This document shows positions 19,869-29,076 of a stretch of DNA of 64,000 nucleotides, one piece after another (the first letter of the stretch is position 1; each line of letters opens with the position of its first letter). The notes under the pieces are model-generated. The model worked only from the letters and a program-made list of their open reading frames with translations. It had not been told where the DNA came from and made no database searches. Made by a program: the position numbers and the translations under genes. The stretch spans positions 1,798,001-1,862,000 of the forward strand of contig JAWHQI010000329.1 of NCBI GenBank assembly GCA_033032865.1, read 5' to 3'. The DNA comes from Dactylorhiza incarnata (taxonomy: Eukaryota; Streptophyta; Magnoliopsida; Asparagales; Orchidaceae).

Positions 19869-20382
19869 AACGGTCAAATTGAAGTAACAAATCGCACCAT
19901 CCTCACCCTCCTGCTGGAGGAAGGGGGGGGGGGCAGTGGGTAGATGCACTTCCGAATGTTCTGTGGGCATACCGTACCACAGAAAGGACTCCCACGGGAG
20001 AAACCCCATACAATCTCTGCTACGACACAGAAGCAATCATCCCCGTCGACATCGGCGTCCCCAGTAGTCGCGCAAAAACCTTTGATCCCGAAAAGAACGA
20101 CGAGCTGCTCCGAGAAAACCTAGACTTGATCGCAGAAGTCAGGGATACGACTGCCCAACGCATAAATCACTACCAAAGGTGTGTGGCCCGACTCTACGAT
20201 CGAAGGGCGAAGCCCAAACCAATCAATGTTGGAGATCTTGTCCTACACAGAATCGAGGCGACCGGTAAAGGCCCGCAAAGAGACAAACTTTCGCCAACTT
20301 GGGAAGGACCGTATGTTGTCACTACAGTCATAAAACTCGGGACGTACCGGCTTAGAACAGCAGAAGGGAAGACCCTAATGCG
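19869..20382 (+). pseudogene. Ty3/gypsy (Tat/Retand-like) integrase C-terminus, part 1
   Basis: The frame beginning NGQIEVTNR changes at an 11-base G tract (about 19922-19932). It then continues with WVDALPNVLWAYRTTE, TPTGETPYNLCY, a coiled region ending RRAKPKPINVGDLVLHR, and LSPTWEGPYVV, the conserved end of the integrase core plus the C-terminal GPY/F module of plant Tat/Athila-type gypsy elements. Protease, reverse transcriptase, RNase H and the integrase N-terminus are absent, because the tandem array abuts directly at 19868. The last codon is split by the ATGCG target duplication of the next insertion. Confidence 0.85.
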
Positions 20383-20684
20383 TGTAAGACCCCATTTTTT
20401 TTTTGCAAAAACCACCGGGTCTTAGGCCCAGAACCGCCGCTTTGCGGTGACACCTTCACTCGGGAAGGTCGCCACTACAAAACGCCGATCCTGCCGGCCA
20501 AATCGATCACGAAGAAAAGTACATTAAAGAGAAGACAAGTCCACAGAATCACATGAATTATAAACTGTAAAGGTAAATATCCACATATATTAACTGAATA
20601 AAGATAACAAGGGATACACTAATAAAGGGGCTCTTGCACTATACATCATTTCCTCACTACAAAATCACTCGCGGAAGCTATCTA

Positions 20685-21026
20685 CTAAGTAAAACTGAAA
20701 CTAAACGTCACCGACACTGAAACCGGAGCACCCTGACCTGACTGACCCATCCCTGCAGACTCCGGGCTCCACTGGTGCTGCAACACTGGATGCTTCTTCT
20801 CTTTTGGCCCACGGTCACTGCCTCGCAATCCACGTCTACGTCTTCGCCTTCGGCCTTCTGGTCGCTGTGCTGGAGGGGCTCCACCCATCATGGGACATCT
20901 GACCCGAGTATGTCCCGGCTGGTGACAATGGTGGCATGGCCGTGGGGTCCACCATGTCGGATCCTGCTGTACCTGTTTCTCGGAGGTTGCTGCGTCTCCT
21001 CGAACTCCTAAAATGATAAGGTCCAC
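20685..21026 (-). CDS. Zinc-knuckle open frame inside the LTR-type insertion
   Basis: A 113-codon frame with CHHCHQPGHTRVRCP, a perfect CCHC knuckle (C-x2-C-x4-H-x4-C) of the retrotransposon Gag nucleocapsid type, followed by a very basic Arg-rich run and a Ser/Val/Phe tail. No upstream capsid-like frame exists. It could be a Gag relic caught in the element. Whether it is expressed is unknown; it may be only a remnant. Confidence 0.4.
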   Translation of the reverse strand: MDLIILGVRGDAATSEKQVQQDPTWWTPRPCHHCHQPGHTRVRCPMMGGAPPAQRPEGRRRRRRRGLRGSDRGPKEKKHPVLQHQWSPESAGMGQSGQGAPVSVSVTFSFSFT

Positions 21027-24000
21027 CGACCGTCAGTCAAAATGACTCAGCCAATTCCCCACCCCTCCCCCAATGGCTCCTAGGCACCGTATGGGAGGAG
21101 GAAGCGGAGGACATTCAAGGGGTAAATACAAGAGCAGATGACGGCGGATCTACAACTAAACAGGTGTTTATATATATGAAGCAGTAAGTAGGCATAGTGA
21201 AGAACATGAAAAGGATAGTGAGCAGTATATATAATGACAGGTAAAATGATACAAAAGTAACCATTGATTTATAGGAATGCCCATACAAACCTATAGACCA
21301 AGGGGTCGTTTAGCAGGGCCTATCGTATAAAAAGTCCCATACCAATTTATACGACAGGTGTCAGGGGTTGAATGCAATTTTTATGCTATGACATGCAAGT
21401 ATGCTATTATGCTATGATCATACAAGTGCAACTCACACACTTCGACTCTATGCGCATAGACCTTTAGTTCCCCCTTTTTGGAGCGAGCTGGACTCCCAGG
21501 ATACTCCCGTAGTGGCAAACGGAAGCGGTGGGTTGGGCCTCGCCCACCTCTAGGTTGGTATTCACACTACCCAACCTAGACCTATTGTACGCCTCCACTA
21601 TACCCGCGGAGCGTCTGCGTACTCTTGCTGACTGGACCGCCAGACTATCAAGGCTAAGTGTAAAACCACACTCGCCGAGTCAACGTATTGACGTCGGTGT
21701 GAACGACCGTCCAATACCGAAGACCCACCACCTTCAGTGCACATGCAACATGTTCTACTTCCTATCTCTGAGCCATGAGTTCCCCGGGCTAACCAGTCTG
21801 CTGCAACAGCCACCGAGCCCACCGCTCGGACAACCAATCCAACTAAACTTCCGAAACCACAGGGTGTGGATGAGTGTGTTATTAGTTAATCTTGTATCAT
21901 GTCTTACTCCTATGAGTTAGGGTTAGTCTTGGACTTCCCGAGGGTTACCCTGTGAGGGGCTCGCTACGGTACTAGGAACCACTACGGGATGACACCCCAA
22001 AGTTCCCATTCCCAAGACACTTAATGTTATTAGTTACTACCCATAAGAAACCATCTTAACATTTCACCCGGTCTAAACCTAAGTGCTTTTAGGTCCTAAT
22101 AGACAAAAGATGATCTTTCGTCAACCACAGGACGACCCACCCCAAGGATGGCACCCCACTACCCTAGGACTCATCAAACTTTAATTCTCTCCAAGGGTCC
22201 TCTCATATCCATATAATTACCATGAGGCCCTCACTCTCCAATCAATATAATCCAATTTGGCCTACAACCCCAAAATTGCCAATTTGCTAAACGCAGACCA
22301 TCCTCAACGCTTTGATGCTCATGAAGGGGAGTACACTAAATACTCAATCCTATGATTCAACAATTTTATTGGAGGTCCATACTACATATTTAAGGCCAAA
22401 TCCAGGGTTTCATAATTTTCCAAGTAATAATAGTATTTAAATCATTTTTCCCAAAATACCACTTCCTAAGGTTTGAACTGCAAGTATGCTTTCCTGACAT
22501 CCAATGCCTGCCTAAATTTTTACATAAATAAAGGGTACCTAAAAATCAGTGGATATGAATTCTTAGGAAAAACCAGCAAGATTTACTATTTTTTCAAAAT
22601 TCCAAAACTCATTTATTACCAGTAAATTCCAAAGGAGGTACCCTCATATGATATCCAAACCTTATGCAATTTAATACAGAGGTGATACAAACTAAAATGT
22701 TCAGTCCTACAAAGTTTGACCAAGTTCCACAGAGGGTACATTTGTAATTTCCACAGAGGATATATTTGCAATTTATTCCAAAATGAACTAGAGGTACCAA
22801 AAATATTAACCCAAAAATTATGAGAACAATACAGTGGGTACATATTGGTATGAAATGGCATCCAGCAAAGTTTCATGCAAATACAGTAATCTGACACCCT
22901 ACAATCCATCATCCCAAAAATTGCCAATAAAGTGAATAATTACAATTTAGACCTCCAAAAGTTTTATCCTGGTTTAACAGAATTTTCCAGGGATTAATAA
23001 CATTAAAACTAAGATTGTGACAGAATATGGTTAAACATTAAGTGCTATTTCATCCTAAAATCCAAAACCCTAATTATTTGCAAATCTACCCAAGGGTTTA
23101 TTACTTAGGATTGGCAACTCCAAACCCCACCAATTTCCCACAGTAGCAAGCTCTGGTCCCTAAGACCATCTCCCCAAAATTTCAAGTCAAACCAATGAGG
23201 TTTGACCCTTCTTCCTTCATTAGCCTCTAATTGCACCCCATTAGGGTTTAGCTTAGGGTTAGGGTCTAAACTTCTCCAAGTCCACCCAAACCTCTTGTGA
23301 GGGTATTATAACACTCTTAGGTCTCATAGAGGGCTATTGCACTTTTCTCCATGGACATATACTCCTATGTCCTTCACAAACCCTAAAGGGCACCATAAAT
23401 TTAACCACTAGGGTTTAAGGGCACACTAGGCCCTAACTTATCCAAAGTTGCTCCTTGGGGTGTCTCATACCTCCCAAGACAGTGACCAAGGTCACCCCGA
23501 CAATCAGTGGGAGGAAACCCCTCCACACTTCCAAAATTAACTTAGGTTCACTTTTGCCCTAAACATAACCCTTAAGCAAACTATTCTCAAGAGAACTCCC
23601 TACCTTTCCCAAGTCCATACTACTCACTATACTGACCAAGGGTCAGTGAAAGACCACCCAAGATCCTACCAACATTTGGTGAGGAGTGGGGTTCTATTGG
23701 GTACCTATTTGGAGTGCAAATAGCATTTTAGCCCCTTTTTGATTTACTAAGGCAAACCTCCTCCAATGGCCACCAAATTTAGACCAGAGGTTGGCATGGG
23801 GGAGGGTGAGGTGCACCCCAAATATGAAGCCATTTGGCTTTGTGGAAGAGTGGGGGCACTCACCCAAAATTTTGCCTAAACCTAGGGAGCCTAAGGTTGT
23901 TTTGGTGAATTACCCCACCAAATCAACTCCATAAATCATGAAATTTTAACCGGTGACTCTACTTGCTCTCTAGGACCTCCCATCCAAATTTGGAAGGGTT

Positions 24001-25339
24001 TTGATGTGTTTAGGGCACCTAATTAGGTCCCACAAGGATTATTGAATTTTTCCAAAAACTAAGGGGAAAAGTTCTCCAATCAATCTGATTTTTGGACATG
24101 TGTTAGATGTATATAAGAGTAGCCTACCCTCCAAATTTCAAGTCATTTGGAGTTCTAGATTGGTGTGGGCATCAAAAACAAGTTCTGGATAGCCATATGG
24201 ACAGTCCCCACTAAAATGAGTGATGTGCCCTAACCAGGACTCCAAATTGAGTGATTTCAATTTTGTATTAAACTAGACATCAAGGGCTACATTTTCTATG
24301 TTGACCACTTTTTCTGAATCAGCCTCTAACTATTTTTACCAGAATTAATAAGGAGCTGCATTTTAATCACAGAAATGAAGGATTATACTAAGGGCGCACG
24401 AATCTTAAAGCATGATCCAACCGCGCCTGGTCATCTTCTTCCTCTGGCCAACGGCCAGGATCGCCCGCGCCTGGTCCACCTTGATCCCCGTTTTCCCGGC
24501 CACCTAGGCGCCGCCCCGACCAGCCAATGCCGCCACCACCTTCGTTGAGGTGGTGGCCGGCGAATCGCGGTGGTTGGCAGGCCGGAAGTGGCCGGAACAG
24601 GGCGTTTAGGTCGGAAAGAAAAGCTCGATTTTGAGCTTCTTGGCCTGCCCGATCCAGAGCCGTTAGGGCTCGAACCTTGCCGCCGATTGAGGGGATCTAT
24701 CCACTGAGAGAGGAGAAGAGAATTGGACCTGATTTAGGGCTTGAAGTCTTGCTGTTAGGGGGATTGCCATGGCCGACCTCCATGGTTTCCGAGTTCTGCA
24801 ACCACCACATAGAGGAGCCCGATTCCTTTGGGTAAGTGGGGGAAACAGCTCCTCTCTGCCTGGTGAAGCTTTTAAAGGCTTCAATTGAGGGAGGGGAATA
24901 GCCATGGCTTCAATGCCATCAATGGCCATGAATGGGGAATTTCGGCCACCATGAAAATCCACGAAATTCAGCCCCCCTATGGCCTTGCATGACTGTCCAT
25001 CTACTCCAAACTGAAGGGGGGGAGATGCACCAATCCATTGGGAGAGGAAAGGGTGGCCCTTGGTCTCCTTTGGCCATTAATGGCCACCTTTCTCTCTCTT
25101 CCTCTTTCCTCCAAAACCCCCATTTCTCTCTCCTAATCACCATGGCCGAAATTTCCCTCTCTCTCATGCTTAATATCAGTCTACTAGGTTGGTCAAATGG
25201 TCAAATTGGGCTTAACCCAAAGGGATTGGGCTAGGTTTAAGAGATTTGGCCTAAATTGGGCAATTTTGACTTTTGGTCAAATTGGCCAATTGGGTGACCC
25301 TAGGATGGGGCTTTTGGGTCCATTGGACTCAAAATTAGG

Positions 25340-25790
25340 TTTAGAAACTACTGGTGGGGTCAATTTGGTCACATGAGCCTTTGTTGACCCAATTTGAGTT
25401 GATTTGACCAAAACATGCTAAGTTGACTTTGGTCAAATTGAGCCCTAGGGTTGACCCAGTCATGGGGCTTTTTGGTCCACTGGGTCCCCTATGACATGAT
25501 AACACTATGGGTAAGGTCAATTTAGTATGGTGATGGTCAATTAGGGTACTTAGTAAAGAATTGTCATTTTGACCTAAAAAGGGCATTTTGGTCAATTTGC
25601 ACCACTGGGGTCCCATGATAGGGCTTTTAGGTCTACTAGGTCTCTTATGATATTTTAGACCTAGATGTGAGGTCAATTTGGCACGGTGAAGGTTAATTGG
25701 CTCTAAATATGCTACTTTGACCAATTTAGGGTTATGGTTGACTTTGGTCAATTTGGCCCCTTTGGTTGACACCAATGTGCCCTTGGTGCC
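25340..25790. repeat. Degenerate tandem repeat, about 157 bp, three copies
   Basis: Landmarks containing GTCAATTT recur at 25359, 25516 and 25672. Each is followed by a similar block with a (T/C)ATG(A/G)(G/T)GGGCTTTT core and TTGACC/GGTCAA motifs. The copies are diverged. Confidence 0.6.
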
Positions 25791-26012
25791 CTAAGGGGGG
25801 CCCTAAAGGGTTAGGGATACTATGGTGGGGCCAAATGGTCAAGTTGAGGCCCTAAAGTCCAACCCTAAGCTTGGTTACTGGAAATTGCTATTTGCAGGCC
25901 AAGGTGGTTTTCTTCTTCTCACCTCAATTCACATGGCCTTGGGCTCTTCCTATGGTTTTGTCATGACAAAACCAACTTAGGGGTCTAGCTGTCTGGGGGA
26001 TGTTATAATGCG

Positions 26013-26052
26013 CACCTGGAATGCCCAGAACCTGCGCCACTTTTATCAGTAA
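26013..26052 (+). pseudogene. Ty3/gypsy integrase C-terminus, part 2 (stop at 26050-26052)
   Basis: Directly after the second ATGCG copy the frame of part 1 resumes with TWNAQNLRHFYQ and a TAA stop, the typical last residues of Tat/Athila-type polyproteins. This shows the 20383-26007 block is a simple insertion. Confidence 0.85.
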
Positions 26053-26199
26053 TTTGAATTTTATATTATGTAAAAAACCGCGAGCTCGGACTCACGCAAA
26101 CTAACTTCCGACTATGAAAACTATATTTTGACACCAACACTTATGTTTGAGCAAAAATATTATGTACGTTTCTCACCGTCACAGTAAATCAAAGCACTG

Positions 26200-26575
26200 T
26201 AAGGGCCTGCCCCTCGCTCGGATGCCAACATTTTAAAACACAGACACTTTTTATCGTTAACATTGGGTCCCTGCCCTTGGGACTTCGCACTGCCGCCGAT
26301 CAAAGGTCAGCACTTCTCCCCACAGTAAGGTCCCGGCGTCGTAAGGGTCTGCCCTCTAACGGTCGTCAACAGTTTGAACGCATACGCTCTTCACCGGCCA
26401 TTCTGGGGCCCTGCCCCTGGAACTTCGCGCTGCCGCCGATCGAAGGTCAGCCTTTCACCCCGTAGTAAGGTCCCGCCGTCGTAAGGGTCTGCCCCTCTTA
26501 CGGTCGTCAACGGTTTGAACGCACATGCTCTTCACCGGCCATCCTGGAGCATGTCCCCCCCCCCCCCCCCGACCA
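26200..26575. repeat. Tandem repeat, about 140 bp, in the gypsy 3' untranslated region
   Basis: ACTTCGC(A/G)CTGCCGCCGATC recurs 140 bp apart (26282 and 26422) with the intervening sequence largely duplicated (CGTCGTAAGGGTCTGCCC twice, CTCTTCACCGGCCAT twice). A third partial copy starts near 26208. Tandem repeats between pol and the 3' LTR are known for Tat/Ogre-type elements. Confidence 0.75.
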
Positions 26576-26767
26576 ATATTTTGACAATAACCAGAACAAC
26601 CGAGTCACAAGACGCAAAAACATTATCACAACGTTGTACATAGCAAGAAGCAGCTAACAGAACAAGAAACGAAAGCAACCTCACACTCATCCTCCAACCA
26701 CGATTTCGACCCAAGACATCCCAAAGAAGGCGATGAAACCTTTAAACTCCTCCAAGAAGTAGTGTGG

Positions 26768-26788
26768 ACTTCAAAGGTTTGGGGTAAT
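26768..26788 (+). other. Polypurine tract of the Tat-like element
   Basis: TTCAAAGGTTTGGGGTAAT directly precedes the TGTTATG start of the LTR at 26789. It is purine-rich with T interruptions, consistent with plus-strand priming. Called from position. Confidence 0.5.
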
Positions 26789-28289
26789 TGTTATGCACCT
26801 CATAAACGGATAGAGGTCCTGTGGGGTGCGATTAGTAGAAACTCCATCATTAGAAAGTGGAGGTAGTAGGATCAAAGCCCAACCCATGGTCATGGGGGTG
26901 GAGGAACCCGTCGACGCGATCAAAGCTTTATCAACACCAGGCACGGTCAAAGCCGTACCACACTACTGGGGTGCGGTTAGCCCGCACCCCACTACTGGGG
27001 TGCGGATAGCCCACACACCCCATGGTGGGATGCAGCCAAGCCACACCCTATCTTAGTGGGGTGCGGCCAAACTGCACCCCCCCCCTCATAGTGGGGGGGG
27101 GGGGGGGGGGCAGATAGCCCCCCCCCCCATGGTGGGATGCGGCCAAGCCACACCCCATCTTAGTGGGGTGCGGCCAAACCGCACCCCCATAGTGGGGGGT
27201 GCGACTAAACCGCACTTCCCATGGGGGAGGGGGCTTCGGTGGGGTGCGACCAAGCCCTCCCCGCCTTGCGGGGGATGCGACCAAAACTGCACCCCCCTCA
27301 GCGGGTGGTGTAGAGCCCACTTTCCCCTTGGGGGTGCGATTTCCTATTTCCAGAGTGACGCGACCTTCGGAGGGTGCGTCCTCGTTTGCATGGCGACCGC
27401 TTTCCAATAACGCTCGTCCGTTCTCCGTTCACTCAGAACACTCTCGTGTTCGTTGCGCGCTCAAAATGCTCTCGTGTTCATTGCGCGCTCAGAACACTTT
27501 CGCGCACGCTCAAAACGCATCCACATTTTCGACGCGCGCGGCAGTTAACCTTTCCTAATTTCTCAGATTGCAGGTCTCGTTTGTCGCATTCAACGAAGCT
27601 GCCCGACCTGCCTGAAGGACGAAACGATCATTTACGCAAACTGACGATCCGTGTGCTCCGAATCGACAAACGTGATTCGCTCGTCAGGTGGTTACGGTGG
27701 TTACGACAGCAAAATTATCGTGCTACCCCTACTCAAGGCTATAAAAGGAGCTCAGAGCTTTCATTTCAAGACACCTTGCATTCTGCACCCGAGAGAGCTC
27801 CGTTGAAGATTTCTTCTGAGTTCACCTTCGACGCTCGAAGATCTCCTTCGGCCTTCGAAGATCTCTTTCGTGGACTTGGAGATTTCCTTCGCTCCGAAAA
27901 ACCATCCTCCTAAGCGATTCGGGAATCCTCCAGGTCTCGAAAGGCGACTCAGCGATCTCACTTTCGTTCCCGAAAGAAGAAGTACATAGCTTTTCGAGAG
28001 GTGGCCTGTCACACTCGGAATTCTCTCTCTCCCTCTCTCTCCTAATTGTAACGAGCAGCGACCTGTCGCGCTCGAGTTCTTAGTTTTCAATTGTAACCCC
28101 CATCAGATAGTGAAATTTGGCCGGCACAGCTCCGACCGGATGATTTTTCACCTTTTCTGGGGTTTCCACGTTAAAAGTTTTTGTGTCACTTATCGATTCA
28201 TTCATTGACTATTTCACGCTCGGTTCGCTTTCGAGCTAAGGTGATTCAATTCGACCGATCTACCCGAGCACCCGAGCAACTCGCAACAA
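26789..28289 (+). mobile_element. 3' LTR of the Tat-like gypsy element (LTR family copy A)
   Basis: Runs from TGTTATGCACC to CTCGCAACA. U3 carries a hairpin/G-C array (about 26930-27330). A TATA box (GGCTATAAAAGG near 27738) is followed by a leader with CTTCGAAGATCTC repeats. The U5 region includes GTTTCCACGTT. Sequence after the TATA box matches, in reverse orientation, copy B (47037-48960), and its U5 also matches copy C (63749-64000). It lies just 3' of the DUF630/DUF632 gene, with only about 180 bp between. Confidence 0.68.
26930..27335. repeat. Hairpin array in LTR copy A (GGGGTGCGG / CCGCACCCC)
   Basis: Repeated dyads such as GGGGTGCGGTTAGCCCGCACC and GGGTGCGGCCAAACCGCACC occur about every 30-60 bases, mixed with G and C homopolymers near 27070-27130. 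It has the same architecture as the array in copy B at 48.4-48.7 kb. Confidence 0.75.
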
Positions 28290-28466
28290 TAAAAAAAGGT
28301 AAAATCGAAAAGCTGAATGTTTAACTAAAGACCTATTTTCCGTTTTAATATAATAAATACAGAAGTATATATAATGTTTTTTTAACTTTTTTTATATAGT
28401 ATAGACTAGATTTACTTAAATATTAATTTAGGTTTTTAGGCGCAATTTTCATTCGAAAACTTCCTC
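28290..28466 (-). other. 3' flank/untranslated region of the DUF630/DUF632 gene
   Basis: AT-rich, between the stop codon (28467-28469) and the LTR end at 28289. No clear polyadenylation signal can be fixed; AATAAA-like sequences occur on both strands. Confidence 0.4.
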
Positions 28467-29076
28467 TTACAAATTGTACCAGGAATTCCTCGTGTTTTCC
28501 CGCCCCTCCCTCCACTCACTCCAGCACCTCCTCCCCAGCGCATCATACCCCTGCGCAGCCGCTACGGCGAACACCGCCATCGACCCCACCGCCACCGACA
28601 TCCCCGCACAGAGCACCTTCGGCCCTACCTCCGCCACCTTCAACGCCACATCGGCCGCCTCATTCGGCGGCAGGCCAGCCCTCTCCGCCTCCCGCTGCTG
28701 CGCGCTCACCGACGCCATTTCCGCGGCGAAAAACTCCATCCCATCCGCCGCCTGTTTTTCACTTATCGAATTCAGCAGCCTAGACCACCGTGTGCACACT
28801 CTGAATGCCGGCGGAAGCTTGGCGCCGTCAGCAAACTCCGCAGAGTTGCAGCGGGAGGCCCAATTGGAGAGGGCTCCCGCGTAAGATCGCATGCACCTGA
28901 TCCAGTTGCCAAGGCAGTGTCTCCAGTTGTAGACCTCGGCAGCCAAGATTTCCGCGCCCCGAGGTGGCTTCGATGGGTTCACGCCAACGCCGGCGAAGAC
29001 GAGAAGTTTGGCGTCGTCAATGGTACGCTTCTGGATCCGATGGCTATCCGCCATTATTTTCCACATTCGGGATAAC
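28467..29076 (-). CDS. DUF630/DUF632 gene exon 4
   Basis: 610 nt from acceptor CCTGCAG (AG at 29078-29077) to TAA at 28469-28467. It begins LSRMWKIMADSHRIQ and includes NWRHCLGNWIRCMRSYAGAL, the conserved Trp-rich C-terminal part of DUF632. The last 60 residues are Ala/Val-rich. Confidence 0.9.

Larger units (their letters stand above)
20383..26007 (-). mobile_element. 5.6 kb LTR-type insertion in the gypsy pol gene, TSD ATGCG
   Basis: Starts TGTAAGACCCC and ends GGGGATGTTATA on the plus strand, between ATGCG duplications at 20378-20382 and 26008-26012. Both ends look like LTR termini (TGTAA...TTACA, with the last CA mutated to TA). Neither end recurs inside, so this appears to be one very long solo LTR, or a large non-autonomous element without recognisable paired LTRs. 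The minus orientation is suggested by the TGTAACATCCCCC-like start at the right end and a zinc-knuckle frame on the minus strand. Apart from two tandem-repeat zones and that frame, 21030-25340 shows no gene. Confidence 0.72.

Noticed and set aside
27374..27913. 179-codon frame with basic N-terminus
   Set aside because: It spans the TATA box and leader of LTR copy A; composition is Arg/Ser-rich without family features.
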